Positions 1 through 12,950 of a DNA stretch of 64,000 bases are shown piece by piece. The DNA comes from Boswellia sacra. Lineage: Eukaryota; Streptophyta; Magnoliopsida; Sapindales; Burseraceae. Under the pieces are notes generated by a model. That model saw nothing but the letters and a program-made list of their open reading frames with translations, was not told the DNA's origin and ran no database searches. The stretch spans positions 124,001-188,000 of the forward strand of contig SNVD02006330.1 of NCBI GenBank assembly GCA_013180625.2, written 5' to 3'. A program made the translations under genes and the position numbers. The stretch's first letter is position 1. The number at the start of each line of letters is the position of its first letter.

Positions 1-151
1 TGAGGCTGCAATTTATAAAACTCTAACAGAGAAAGTTAAGTTCTATTTGAAGAAAGAATGAAACGAGATAGATATGGAAATAAAAGATAATTTCACTTAT
101 TCAAGAAACCTAACAAAATTAGGATGACACAATTACAAACTCCCCCTCAAA
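1..151 (-). repeat. 3' LTR edge and polypurine tract of copia element 1 (partial)
   Basis: On the minus strand a purine-rich run, TTTGAGGGGGAG, ends at ~140 and is followed by TGTAATTGTGTC from position 137. This PPT-then-TG arrangement is standard for copia 3' LTRs. The LTR continues past base 1. Its terminus TGTAA is the inverse of the TGTAAG at 13058 that I take as the inner edge of the 5' LTR. Confidence 0.55.
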
Positions 152-869
152 TTTTGATTTTAATTTTCAAAAATTTCTCAAGAAAATAAACACAAAAATT
201 AGGCTTGAAAGAAATAAATGCAAGATTGAATATTGTTAAGTCCTGCCATTGATGCACAATTTTAATTTTTAAACCACTTGTTGATGTATCTTTCTTGTAC
301 ACATATAACTCAAACAAGGCATTAAACAGCTGAGTTAGACAGAATATTTAAAACACACCCAATCATAAATAACATGACTAAAGTAGTTAACCCAGTCTTG
401 AGAAAAGTATTGACATCATATGGTTTATTTTAACAAAGATATAATTAGAGCTGAATAAAAACATATTATATTATCTTTGAAATGTTGTATTCTTACAAAA
501 TCATGATTCAATTAAGTGGTTAATCTTAGCATATCTCCAGAATACACAAAATCAATCTTAATTGAAATTAAACAACATATCTAGCTTCACACATGTATAA
601 TAGTAGCCTTTTTCTTGAATGGACAATTTAGATATATTTCTTAGATACAAATAAATTGCTTTCATTAGATGGCTTTCACTCAACACAGACAAGTAGCCCT
701 CTCTGTATTCATAAACAAATTTCATTAAATGAAACAACATTATATTAAAACAAAAAAACAACCCACAAAATGCTAAGTTAAAATATATCTCATGATGTTT
801 CAGATACCTCATACATGACTACAACAATAATCATTCATGCAACTGACAAATACTAATAGCTTTTCTTAG

Positions 870-1701
870 CTTTTCAAATCTTATTGAGTCTAGTGTCTTG
901 ATAAACAAATACGCTAGATGGTTTTCAGTTGAAACATGCTCAATATGGACTATTTTTTATTCAACCAACTCTAAATAAAATGATACCTAACCTAATGTCT
1001 ATGTGTTTAGTTCTTGAGTATTGGACATGGTTTTTGAAAATGTTAATTGCAATTGTGTTATCACAAAAATTGTCATAGATTCTTGAGTGATACCATAGTC
1101 TTCCAACATCTGTTTCATCTATAATAATTGAGTACAACAGCTACCAGCAGCTATGTATTGCCCCTCAATAGTAGATAATGGAATCAAATTTTGTTTCTTA
1201 CTGTGCCGAGCCACCAAGTTGTTCCCAAGATAGAAACACCTTCTTGTGATACTCTTTTTATCATCCATATTGCTAGCCCAATCAGCATCATTGTAACCTG
1301 TAAGCGACGAATTTGTGTCTTTAGAAAATCAAATTTCTACTTTGTAGTTCCATGAACATACATGGTTATTCTTTTGATAGCTACAAGATGTTGTTCTTTT
1401 GGACATGATTGGAACAACCTATACTGAAATTGATGTCAGGTCTACCTACAGTGAGATATAAAAGGCTACAATCATACTTTTGTACAGACTTTGATCAACA
1501 TTGTTCCCTACATTGTCCCTGGACAGTTGAGATTGGTAGAAATAGGTGTCCTCATTACTTTGCTCTTGTCCATTTCAAATTTCTTAACTAAGTTCTTTGC
1601 ATACTTAGTTTGAGAGATGAAAATGCCATATCAAGCTGTTTAACTTGAAGTCCAAGAAAAAATGTTAGTTCACCTATCATACTCATATTAAATTCTCCTT
1701 G
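870..1701 (-). pseudogene. copia-1 RT C-terminus and RNase H remnant
   Basis: Minus-strand translation from 1701 gives the end of the copia RT domain (GELTFFLGLQVKQ, a signature in this family). Toward 1000 it gives the RNase H tail motif HVQYSRTKHIDIR. Stops and frameshifts lie between. The RT reading continues directly from the part ending at 3126-3130 once the 1707-3125 insertion is ignored. About 700 bp between 870 and the PPT hold no recognisable coding sequence. Confidence 0.75.
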
Positions 1702-1706
1702 CATAA

Positions 1707-3125
1707 TGATGCGTTTGAAACTAGCAAGTATACTAGTCGCACAAGTAATAAAGTGATGAGTGAGATATCGTTCCCACGAGAATTGATTCTAATTAAATTT
1801 GTTATTTTTCAGCAACAATAAACTAAATATGGGGGGTTTTGTTGAATGATTAATTAACTGAATACGAAGGCAAATAAAGAATAACACAACACAATATTAA
1901 ATGAATTGAAAATTCAATGAGAGACACTTGGTTAAGGGTTCTTTCTCTGCCACAAGATATGAATTTGTGAATTAACATAGAATTGTAATCCAATTACAGC
2001 ATTGAAGTTATCAACCGTAGATAACAACAAGCTCTGTTATCCCAATCTTTCCTTACTTTGTTGTTAAATAAAACAAGCTCTTTATTTAATCTCTATCCAT
2101 TAAACAACCTAGAACAAGCTCTCTAAGTTTAATTCAATAGAAGCATTACGATGAGAAAGATAGGTTGATCTAAGCAATAATCACACAAGTTCGGATTATT
2201 TAACCTAGGTTGTATTTTCCAATTGCAATCTCTGATCACAATTTTGCTACTAATGATTGGAAATTCATGACAATTACGGATCAAGATTTCTAATCTAGCA
2301 ATAGACAACAACAGATTATATTCAGTTGGCCATTCCAAATACAATCAGTAAGCAATCATAAGCATTAGATATGGGAAAATACAAGCAACTTCAATTAGAG
2401 AATTGGATAACAATTTCTTACACAATCAACTCACAAAATCCATATCAAGGGCTTTGAAATCACCCTCAACCAATTCAGATTTAGTTACACATATTCAATC
2501 AGAATAACAAATACAATACAGAGAAATTCCAGAATTGAAAAGGAAAGAAAGAACTTAGCAAATTCTTTGAAAATCTTCTTTGTAGATGAATCTTCTTGGA
2601 ATTGTAGTTCCTCCTCTTTCAAAATCTTCTTTCTCCTTCAAGAACTCCAAGGGATGAGAGAAATCCAGAAATGCAGCCTCCTCCCACGTTTTCCCCTCTT
2701 CAAGTTATCAAAATAAAACCCTAAATGTGTTTAAATACTCTGCTACAGTAACTGCTACAGTGTCCCGTATTATACATGCTACAGTGATTGTGGAATTACA
2801 TTTCTATACTTCTCACACTGTTTTGATTACAACTTTCGGTACACTGAATGGATTTATAAACCGTAAATTTCTCCAAAAATAGACTTCGAGAGCTTTTCCA
2901 ACGGTATATATATGTCATCGGGTTCATTGCATATCAATACAATTAAATCCGAGAAGATGGTTGACTAGCAGAGGTGAAATGAAGGGTTTTACTCCATTTT
3001 TGTGCAAGTTGCTCCAAAACTCCTACAAACATCAAAACCACACAAAAGCATAAAAATACCAAGGAATATAGCAAAGAAACATGGACAAATTGATATGAAA
3101 ATGATATATAAATAGACACTTATCA
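1707..3125 (-). mobile_element. solo LTR A, gypsy-like, inside copia RT
   Basis: The 1,419-bp unit begins TGATGCG and ends CTTATCA. It is flanked by perfect 5-bp target duplications CATAA at 1702-1706 and 3126-3130, and it interrupts the copia RT reading frame exactly there. On the minus strand it starts TGATAAGTGTC, matching a widespread plant LTR type by eye. No PBS, polypurine tract or protein-coding stretch was seen inside, so a solo LTR left by LTR-LTR recombination is the simplest reading; a non-autonomous element is the alternative. Short CTACAGT repeats occur at ~2741-2787. Confidence 0.85.
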
Positions 3126-3662
3126 CATAAGCTGAACAAATTCATTAGTTTTGACATCAAGAGTAGAACCAAACACTATATCATCAACATACGTTTGAGC
3201 TATAATGATATATCTAGGTTCATGCTTTATAAATAAGGTTTTGTCATTGCTGCCTCTAGTACATCCTTTACCAAAAACAAATGTTGTAAGCCTTTCATTC
3301 CAAGCTCTTAGAGCTTGTTTTAGATCATATAGAGCCTTTTTTAGTTTGTACACATAAGGTGGATGCTTAGGATCTATAAAGCCCTCGGGTTGTTCAACAA
3401 AAGCTTTTTTATTTAAAATACCATTCAAAAAAGCTGTTTTAACATCCATTTGAAAAAGCATAAAGTTGAGCAAACAAGCAATAGCATGCAACAACCTAAT
3501 AGATCCTAGTCTAGCTACAGGTGCAAAAGTTTTATCAAAGTTAATTCACTTAATCTAAGTATACCCCTGTGTGCAACTAGTCCAGTCTTATTCGTAATCA
3601 CTTGCCCATTTTCATCGCTCTTGTTTTTGAAAATCTATTTAGTTCCAATGACATTGGTGTTC
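3126..3662 (-). pseudogene. copia-1 reverse transcriptase core
   Basis: An open stretch at 3123-3494 (minus) carries QMDVKTAFLNG, then LKKALYDLKQALRAW, then the catalytic YVDD box (TYVDDIVFGST). These are canonical RVT_2 copia RT motifs in the right order. Upstream sequence to 3662 holds the preceding KARLVA-type region with stops. The frame ends artificially where solo LTR A is inserted (3125) and begins where solo LTR B ends (5792). Known role of the family: copies element RNA into DNA in virus-like particles. This copy is dead. Confidence 0.85.
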
Positions 3663-4144
3663 TCAGGTGTCACGCCCTGACATCTCTTATTTAGAGACTT
3701 TAGGGGTGATTGAATAAGAAATTAATAAAAAGGACATCATCAGTATCTCATTATTTTTTTTTTTTTGTTCATATACATCCCGTGAGTTCATTACAATATA
3801 TGACCATTTGTTCAAAATAAACTTTACATACACTGGTGACTAAAATCAATACATGAATTGCTAGTTACATAACAAAATCTCCCATCATAAGCTAGGAGAA
3901 TAAAGACCGTCCCAAAAATCAGTGTATGCACGCAGACTCTAGACTCCCTAGGAAAGCTCTGGAACACCACTAGTGTGAACATCTTTCTGTGTACCTGTGG
4001 AGGGAGGGGGTGAGTATAAAGCCCAGTAGGAAAAATTCTAACATTATACTAAATCACACGCATTCAACAATTACTCAATTACAAAATTACATACCCAATA
4101 ATAATAAATCAAACAATTATGTTCATTCGCACGTCAAGTTTATA

Positions 4145-4400
4145 TTCGTGTTCCCCTTGGATCCGTGTACAAAACGACCCATCCAAGGTCCAACACATCA
4201 TGTTTAGATTCGTGTTCCCCTTGGATCCGTATCCAAAACGGCCCATCCAAGGTCCAAAACATCATGTTATTTTATTCGTGTTCCCTTTGGATCCGTATAC
4301 AAAACGGCCCATCCAAGGTCCAACACTAAGAATTTTATATCCGCATTCTCCTTGGATCCGTATACAAAACGGCCCATCCGAGGTCCAATGCATACGTTTA
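4145..4400. repeat. four ~65-bp tandem repeats inside solo LTR B
   Basis: Copies begin near 4145, 4209, 4275 and 4340, each carrying TTCGTGTTCCCCTTGGATCC, then AAAACGGCCCATCC and AAGGTCCAA. Copies are about 90 % alike with spacers of 64-66 bp. Confidence 0.9.
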
Positions 4401-4514
4401 CAACCTTTCAATATAATTTCTACGATAAATCTCAAGAAAATACAATTTTTATGAAAAAGTCCACGACTTTCCGGAAGTGGGCAGTCGATTTGGGTCGGTT
4501 CTGGAATTCTGTTT

Positions 4515-5048
4515 GACACTCGACACTGTGCCGCTCGACACTTGAACATGCACGTCGAGTCGCGCACGCAACGTGCGACACTATTTGCTCGACACTCGAC
4601 ACTCGAACATGCACGTCGAGTCGTGCATGGAACACCCGACACTCGACATATTCCTCTCGATACTATTCACACCCGACACTCAACATATTCCTCTCGACAC
4701 TCGACCTTGGACACTCGACACTTGACTCATGCACGTCGAGTCGTGCATGCAACACGCGACACTGCTCACCCGACACTCGACCGTTCACCCCCGACACTCG
4801 ACATTTTCTACTCGACACTGTGTCGCTCGAAACTCGACACTCGAACATGCATGTCGAGTCATGCATGCAGCATGCAACACTGCTCACTCGACACTCGACC
4901 CGTTCACCCCGACACTCGACATATGCCCCTTGACACTCGACACTACTTACACCCGACACTCGACATATGCCTCTCGACACTAGACATATGTCCCTCAACA
5001 CTCGACTTTTTTCACTCGACACTTGACAAACAAATGTCGAGTGTTGTC
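4515..5048. repeat. CGACACT-rich minisatellite inside solo LTR B
   Basis: The core heptamer CGACACT occurs dozens of times, often as ACTCGACACTCGAC. It is organised in longer blocks that also contain CATGCACGTCGAGTCGTGCATG, a near-perfect palindrome shown here to its full 22-base extent only as positions: ~4551-4572, 4611-4631, 4731-4752, 4848-4866. The stretch is CpG-rich against an AT-rich background. Apparent open frames on both strands are by-products of the repeat and are not genes. Confidence 0.9.
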
Positions 5049-5796
5049 GGATGAAACATCAGTATCGAAATCCAGAGTTGTGAACCTGTTCTATTAAGTC
5101 GGTTAAAGCATCCCATATCCAGATTTCGACTTCCAACTTCAAAAATTCATCAAAAATTCATTTTAACTCCAAATTCAATAAAATCAGTGGTTAAATAAAG
5201 CTTCATACGTCTATTTTCCTAAACAAATGAAAAATCATAAATTCTCAATCCAAAAAAATGCATCAGCTCAAACAACACAGTACAGTCACATGAACTACAA
5301 CTCCCTTCAAGAACCATCTCTACTTCACTTCATAAGCACTTAGTTTTCACACATAATTCCTCATTCAAACAACAAAACAATCAACTTACAATTAGTAGTT
5401 TCACTCATAGTTCATCATCCAAACAACAAAAAATCAAGTTACAATAAGTCCCATACATAACAAACCAACATCAATTTAAAACAACAAAATACATGGCATC
5501 CCTACTTGTTTTCCAAGCTTATACACCTCTTTGAAATTTTTCCTTCTTTTTTTTCTCTCTTTTTCTTCTTTTTCTTCTTCTCTTCTTCTCTCCCTGTAAC
5601 CGTGAGACTCTCCTCTCTTTTTTTTTTCCTTTTTTTCCTCATTCTAGAAAAGTCCTCTCTTATATAAATATAAGGCCCTAATTTATGGGCCTAAATCAAC
5701 TAATTGTCCAACCTACTTAATCCTTAAACATAATTTCTAAATTGTGTAATATATAAATGCATACATATTTATTTTCTTTTGAAACTCTACATCAGG

Positions 5797-6640
5797 TCTG
5801 AGAACTAAAATCTGAACATTATTTCTTTCAAATTGGTTAAGCTCATCCTACACTGGCTGAATCCAAGCATCTTCCTTAAGTGCATCATTAACAGTTTTAG
5901 CTCAATAAGAGAAACATAACATGAAAAATTCACCTAATTCCTTACCTTACTTTTTGTTTTTATTCCACATTTTGGACTTCCAATGGTAGAAGAGGTAGGA
6001 TATGCCTTTTGAATCCAAGTTGGGAATCCTTGGTCTTGTCATCATTTCTAATTTTATCTCTGCTCAAATAAACACTATCAGATATTTCAATCTCATATGT
6101 CTTAACTTCTGCAATCTCACTATGTGTAACTGGTTATGAATTTTTGGTGAATTCTAGAACAGTTTTGCCACCAGATTCTAAAAAGCTTTCTATGATCTCT
6201 TCCTTTGAGAAATCTACATAATCATCAAAACCATCAAATATAACATTAGCAAATTCCTTAACATTTTCAGTTCTCATATTATAAACTCTATAGGGTTTGC
6301 TATTCAAAGAAAAACCAATAAACTCTCCATCATCACTTTGGCATCAAATTTGCAAAGTTGTTATTTGTCATTATGAATATAACACCTGCAACTAAACAAA
6401 TGAAAGTATTTAAGATTAGGCTTTCTCCTTTTCAATAGCTTATAAGGCGTTTACATGTTCCTAGCCTTAAAAAAACTCTGTTGATGATGTAACATGCTGA
6501 GTTTATTGCCTTTGCTTATTTTTTTTTTGTGAGTCTTCTTCTGTTCAACATTACAAACATTACTCGAGCCATCTCTTACAATGTTTTGTTCTTCCTCTCC
6601 ACCACTCTATTCTACTCAAGTGTCTTAGAAGCTGAAAATT
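5797..6640 (-). pseudogene. copia-1 integrase C-terminal/RT N-terminal region
   Basis: Minus-strand sequence next to the TSD gives DELNQFERNNVQILVLRP, the typical start of the copia RT domain, preceded by ALKEDAWIQ with an intervening stop. The rest to ~6640 is the variable linker between integrase and RT, with several stops. It abuts solo LTR B at 5791. Confidence 0.7.
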
Positions 6641-7446
6641 CACGAGTGATGCCATAAAGCTTGCAAAAGTCTGCATAGTTCTCATTCTCAAATTCCTTCT
6701 CATGGTCACTTCAAATTTTGACTATCCTTCCAATATTTTGATTATGTTCATTCTCTAACCTGACACACAAGTTTCTAAACCCATCAAATGTATTCGATTT
6801 CTCGTTAACAAAATCTACCCAAGTAAACTTTGAATAGTCATCAACACATGCAAAAACATACATTTTCCCTGCAATGCTTTGAACTTGTATTAGACCCATG
6901 AGATCCATATTTAATAAATCAATTATCTTTGAAGTACCAAGAAAAGAATTAGATCCATGTGAACTCTTAATTTGCTTACCTTTTGTGACATGGGCCGCAC
7001 ACAATGTTAGGTTTATGCTCAAACTTCAGCACACCTTTAACTACACCAATCTTAGTTAATTTAACTAAGTTCTTATAGTTAATGTGTCCAAGTTTTTGAT
7101 GACATAATTCAATTTTAGAAGTCTTAGCATGCAATGCACTCAATTTAGTCAATAAATAATAGCTATCATTTGACCTATTGCCTTCAAGGATACAATTTTA
7201 ATTTGAATCAAGAACCATGCATTTATTCTTAGTGAATTCAATAGTAAATTTATCATCATAAATCTGACTAATACTGACCAAAATGTCTTCAAGATCATCA
7301 ACAAAAGGAACATCAATAAACTCAGGTAAACTATCAACACAAAGTGTACCTTTACCTATGATCTTGCTTTTGACACCATCTCCTAAACTGATTGAACATT
7401 GGCTACATGTTCTAAAATTTTTTAGCAGCTCTTTATTTCCTATCAT
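6640..7446 (-). pseudogene. copia-1 gag-pre-integrase and integrase core
   Basis: Minus frame 7446-7198 reads as the protease-to-integrase region (CSQCSISLGDG, SISQIYDDKFTIEF). Frame 7022-6711 has the integrase core: LLNMDLMGLIQV (first catalytic D) and YVFACVDDYSKFTWVDFV, then ENEHNQNIGRIVKI. The second catalytic Asp region follows in a degraded frame. Known role: inserts the cDNA into the genome. Frameshifts make this copy inactive. Confidence 0.82.
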
Positions 7447-7639
7447 ATGCCTTGAACAACCACTATCAAAATACCAAGATTCGTTAGTTGATGCATTAAG
7501 AACAGATAAAGCAACATTACATCTATCTGTGTTCTTTTTGACCCAATTCTATTGTGCTTTATGTGACTGCTTGTGTTGTGTCTCATGTGACTACCTATGC
7601 TGTTATTCATTTTGATACAACATATTATTCAATTTATAA

Positions 7640-9364
7640 CACATATGCCCAATGTGTCCCTTAACACCACAAAAGTAACGATTGGAACAAATTTCTTGGT
7701 CACAAACACATTAGATTTCATAGATTGTGATGAAGCACTATGATATGAACTTTTAGAACTTTGAGAAGAAGTACTCTTATCTGAATTTCGTGACTCTTTA
7801 TACTTGACTTTGGTGTTTTCTTGTCTGACTTTATTGAAGAATCTGATTTTGGTAAAGAATCTGATCCAGAAAATTTCATAAAGATTGTTTTTGAAGTAGA
7901 TGCCTTGTTGTGAGCTTCAAATCCTAATCCATGCTTGTTAGTGCTTGTTCTCCCTTGAACCAGAATTTCATCAAGTTTCTTGGTCCCTTTAGACAAATAC
8001 TGAATGGTAACTTCATACTCCTTTATGAAGTCATTTTCTCAGCCAATACTATTTTTGATTTGTCAATGACAGCTTCAAGTTCAAAAGCATTTTCCTCTAA
8101 AAACACTCTTTCACATGTAACAATCTCAACCTGCTTCATGATCTCCTAAATTCTCTTCTCATTTTCCTTGTTCTTTTGAACCTCATTTTCTCATGCATCA
8201 TGAAGATCATTGTAGTCCTCCTGCAAATCTCCATAGTAAGGAAGATAAAAAAATAGATTACATATCTACATCTTTTGTCTCTTTTATTGTGATAGTCTTA
8301 GTTGTCTCAGTTATCACTCCCTTTCCTCTATTTGATGCTAATGCCACAAATGCAATAAAACCATTCTATTGCTCTTGCTCATCTACACACTACTCACAGA
8401 ATCACTGTTGCTCTGGGTAGTGTTGAAATCTTTGCCTTTCCTTTATAAATTTGCACATTCAAATTTGATGTGCCCGAACACTCAAAGCATTGAACTTGAA
8501 TTTTCCTCTCTGTTCCTTGATAAACTTCTTGAAATTAGTTCTTCTTTTCTCCACTTTCTGTCCTTTGACTTGATTCTTCTTTTTGAAATTTTTCTTGAGG
8601 AACTTCTTGAAGTTTCTCACTATAAGAGCGACTTGTTGATCATTTGAGTTTTCTGTATTGTCTTCATCTCTTTAGTTTTTGATGATGAGGCTGCTAATGT
8701 AATGGATTTGTTCTTCTTGGTTTGTGGCATAAATGTTATTTCGTAAGACTGAAGTGAACCCAGCAACTCATCGATTCTCTATTAATATAAATTCTTGGTA
8801 TTAGCAACAATAACGTCTTTGCCTAGATATTTTTCAGGCCACGATCTGAGTATCTTTAGAACAACATCAGTATCATTATAAGTCTTTCCTAACAAAACTA
8901 CAGAATTTGTAATCTCACAAAGTTTTGCATAAAATTTAGAAGTTGTTCATCTTCTTACATTTTAATCTTTTAAAATTGTGAAGCAAGCATTAAAAGTTTA
9001 GTTCTCATGACAGAAGACATACCTTCATATTTGTTTTGAACTCTATCCCATGCATCCTTTGCTAATCTGCAGGAAGAGATAATGTCAAATGCCTTCGAAT
9101 TAACAACATTGAAGAGGGCATGAATAGTAGAATTCCATTGTGCTTCATCATATCTTCTTGATTCCATGCTGATTCTTCTTTTACAACTCTTACACCTTCT
9201 TGATTAACATGATTGGGTGGACTCCAACCATAAAGAACAGTTTTCCACGCTCTCTCATTGATAGCTTTTAGAAAGAACATCATCTTTGCCTTCCAGTATC
9301 CATAATTGCCTTCCTCAATAAGTGGTGTATGATTAATTGAACCTTCGTGCTTGTGAAAGTCCAT
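7640..9364 (-). pseudogene. copia-1 gag
   Basis: The start ATG lies at 9364 (minus): MDFHKHEGSINHTPLIEEG followed by NYGYWKAKMMFFLKAI, the DUF4219/UBN2-type gag N-terminus with its conserved Y-W. A second frame (9167-8970) continues with AKDAWDRVQNKYEG. Zinc-knuckle remnants appear near 8500 (QCFECSG) and near 7670 (YFCGVKGHIGHMC). Several frameshifts separate these parts. The CACTA element begins only 35 bp upstream of the ATG, in the leader between PBS and gag. Confidence 0.8.
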
Positions 9365-10034
9365 AGCTTAAGAACAATGATAGGATCTACACAAGTATCA
9401 CTACATTGGCCCAAAAAGTCATTTGCAGCGAGGGCAAGATCTCTTGTGACGGCACCCTCCCCGCCTTAAAAGACCATTTACATCAGCTCATTTACGTTGG
9501 CTACTTTAGTCGTCGCAAAAGACTAAATTACGTTTAAAAAAATAATTTTGCATAAATTTACAAATGTAACCAAATTTTAAATTTTGTTAAAATTATCAAT
9601 TTACCCCTAATTTGAAAAATTGATCATTTTGCTTTGGTAATAGATTTACTAATATTACACATTTACCCCTAATTTTAGGTTTTATAAAATTCAATTCTTC
9701 ACTTAATTTAATGTTAATAAAATTACCATTTTAACCTTATCTTTAAGAATTAATACTAATTATTATTTTATATTAAATCTATTAAATATAATCCTATTTA
9801 ATTTTAACCAATAATTAATTCAAATAAAATTTTTAAAAGATTTATGTAAAACAAAATTTTAATTAATTAATATCAAATATACAATATAAAAATATTCAAA
9901 TTACAAAATTAAAGAATTCAAGAAAATCAATTTTGCCTTAGGCCCTAGTGCTTCTCAAGATCTCTAACAGAAACTTACAAGTCATTATTATACAAATAAA
10001 CAAATAAGCCTCCATCATCAAATTGACCAAAAAT

Positions 10035-10884
10035 AAATCTCCCCTTTTCCAATTACGTTGAACTTCCTAGCACATTTTGCGAAGACAACCAACTTGGCCT
10101 TGTATGTCTTCAGCCTCTGAACATTAGCTTGAAGACCCTCAAAAGACCAATTCTTACGATGATGATCAGCAATAGTGCCAATAGTTGGTACCAGTTCCCT
10201 TGGAATACCCGCAGCCTGGTTGACAAGCACAAATTATTACATGCCCCAAAAGCAAACTGAGTCTAATGTTTCGTGTCACATCCCTAAAACCAACATCAAC
10301 AAACTATAGAAAATTTAATAGCAAGAAGTTATAACACAAACTGCACCCAACCAATTCTGAAGATCTTAGCTACATGGCCAAAAGCAAACACCACACAAAC
10401 TAAATGTTTTCTCTAATATAAACAAACTACAGAAGCCCCAAATCACAAAATTGACTTGCAACAATATAAACCTAACTCAAAATTCCCTACATTTATCTTG
10501 CCAAAAATGTATTCATATACCTCATTGCAGAGTCATTCCACCTTAATACGCTTGAAATTCACAAACTCGAATGACGTACTAAGCGCAAATCAATTCAAAA
10601 AAAGGGCAAAAAAAGAAAAGAAAAACCCTACCTTGAGTTCTTCAAGAGTGAATCCTCTACCAGCCCTCAACTTCATATTATACTTCAAAGTCTGCCCATG
10701 AACAATGGGGCGAAGAGGCCCAGCAATTGGGCGAGGGAAGATCTTTACTGTCTTCTTTTGACAAGCTATATTAAAAAAAAAATTCAACAACTCAAAAACA
10801 ACAACTCCAATTAAAAGCAAACTGAAAGCCTAGAAACGGCACTCACTGATGTGTCTTCTGGTCCTCCTTGCTGGCTAAATTAAC
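10035..10884 (-). pseudogene. RPL13: 60S ribosomal protein L13 gene fragment (captured)
   Basis: Three minus-strand exons keep introns. Exon piece 10884-10848 encodes PARRTRRHI after an in-frame TAG. Exon 10765-10632 follows an AG acceptor and encodes [18 protein letters not shown] and [17 protein letters not shown], ending at a GT donor. Exon 10215-~10040 encodes [12 protein letters not shown], then [20 protein letters not shown]. These match plant eL13 in order by family knowledge. The N-terminus and the C-terminal third are missing, and FPRR-type residues are changed to FAKC. Retained introns mean capture from genomic DNA, not from mRNA. It sits wholly inside CACTA element 1. Confidence 0.88.
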
Positions 10885-12950
10885 CTTTCTCAATGATGCA
10901 TGATGCTAACATGACATGACACAAGCATAAACATGACCTAAGAAACTTTGCTAATAATCATGCTGTTGAAAGTTTCTGTATCAAGGCCCCCAAAGCATTA
11001 TAAAAGTCTAAAAGATACAAAATAAGTCTTTGCAAATGATATATACTTACCAAAGTCATCAAGTTAAATAATAATGGCTTTGGATTGGTATTTCAAACCT
11101 CTAATCCAAGGATCACTTACCATTTCAATAACGAATGGGATATTACAGGCAGTAATAGTAACAATGACAAGCAACCTATAACAAATAAAAGTTAAGACGA
11201 ATTTCAAGTTTCAACATCAAATAGTTTCTAGATATTCATTAATAGCTGTAATTACAGATGCTGCATTCATAGAAAATCATAATTAACCAAATTATTACAT
11301 TAATTCCTGTATATGTTAAATGCAAATCCTAAGTAAACAAGATAAATAGTCATAATCTCTACCATTTTTTAAACAGCTAGAGATATAACATTTTATGTAT
11401 ATATAATATACATGTCCATATAAATGAAAGCTGAATCAAGATTTATTAAATTTGATATAAAAGGTATTCAATTCAACCAGACTAGAAATGAATCTTACAC
11501 AAATGGCATTAATTACCTTGTAAAACTACCAAAGTGAGAATCATGTTAACAGCTCTATATTCTTTCTACCATTGCCAGTGTCTCAAACTAGCTGGTAAGA
11601 AAAAATAAAAAGAGGTTGGTAAAGTTCAATATAAGGCAGAGGAATTTTTATCATAGACTAATTAGAGGATTATAAATTGCAGAATAAAGAAACGTTATCA
11701 TAACTATATGGCAATGTTTCAAGAGATTAGAAATTGCCAAACTTGACGTTATCATAACCCAACGTTGACGAACATTTTTTGAAGGAATATAAAAATAAGA
11801 ACTGGCAGGAGCACAGAAGCTATACATCCAATCCATAAATATTAATCTCTAGTCATATTTTGAAGCGAAGTTTAACAATGCAGTGCCATTAAACTAAATT
11901 TTCTCTTTCACTTTTAAGTTATCTATTACTTTTAACAGATGAATAATTCATTGTAACAAAATCATACTCAAGACATCTTTTATAATGTAGTAGACATCAT
12001 CAATACTTTTGGTTCACTTACAAGTTGAGATAATGAAAATTGTGACAATCTGCAAGATATAGCATAAGTAGCAAATATTCATGGAAAAACAACTTGTCTG
12101 CTACTTAGCAAAAACTCACTATTGTTAAAAAAAATGCCACAAAAAAGGCATAAGAAGAGATCCGATTCACTATCAATAAAAATATTTTACAGAAGAGCTT
12201 TTGTTTAAGACTCTAGAGTCCTTGCAAGCTTTCTGTATTGCTTCAACCCTGCCAAATGTTTAATTTAGGTACATAAACATGTTTAAATTCAAAAGAAAAA
12301 TAAGAATATTAACAGCAACCTTAATCCTTCACTTTCAAGAATGTTATCAGTTAAAAAAAATTTAAAATTTAAATTAAAAAAAATTCACCTGAGATAGAAT
12401 TAATTTTCAACCTCAGAGAGTAGAAAATTGATAAGAGAGAACAGAGAAATTAGGGTTTCAACCTCGAATGAAATTTCCTGCTGCACAAAAAAAAATTCAT
12501 TAGAAAGAAAATGCAATTCATAGAAAACAGAGAAATCAAAATTTAAGCAAAAAAAAAAAACAAGAAGAAGAAAAATCCTGCAATGTTACCTGAAATCAAT
12601 CTAAAGAAGGAACACAAAGCAGAGCCAGAGAGAGCAGAGCTGATTGTGTAATCTGTAAATAGTTGAATTATTGAAACGCAAAGTTTGAATTAACAAGAGT
12701 AGCAAACGCAAATGCCTTCAAAAAAATTACCGAAATATGAGAAAAATTAACCAAGGAAGACAAATTACCGAAATGTGAAACTAATTTGAGGAAATGTGAA
12801 ATTCGAATAACTGAAACGCACGACTTGATTTGAGGAAGTAGAAGAATTAATCAGCAAAAGCAGTGAGCGAGAGAGTGAATGATTGATTTCTAGCTAGGGT
12901 CAACAACTGTTTGCGTTGGAGCTAATAGTGCCTTATAAGGGGTGCAGGTG
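10885..12950. other. CACTA-1 interior without recognised genes
   Basis: AT-rich DNA with only short spurious frames. A gene-leader-like stretch, TTAGGGTTTCAACC at ~12450 and purine-rich GAGAG DNA at ~12600, may be the former 5' UTR region of the captured L13 gene on the minus strand. No transposase motif was seen. Confidence 0.4.

Larger units (their letters stand above)
3668..5791 (-). mobile_element. solo LTR B, gypsy-like, with internal tandem repeats
   Basis: The unit of 2,124 bp starts TGTCACGCCC and ends ACTCTACA. It is flanked by perfect TSDs TCAGG at 3663-3667 and 5792-5796 within the copia RT coding region. On the minus strand it reads TGTAGAG...GGGCGTGACA, a common Ty3/gypsy LTR terminus, with a TATA-like stretch at ~5660. 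Two internal arrays (65-bp units and CGACACT-rich DNA) inflate it. No internal coding region, PBS or PPT was found, so it is read as a solo LTR. Confidence 0.82.

Noticed and set aside
4119..5054. Overlapping open frames of 84-170 codons on both strands
   Set aside because: They fall entirely in the 65-bp and CGACACT tandem arrays; periodic repeats without stops give open frames by chance and the products are low complexity.
10018..10820. RPL13 as a working gene
   Set aside because: N- and C-terminal exons are missing, an in-frame TAG precedes PARRTRR, key basic residues are changed, and the piece lies inside a CACTA element.
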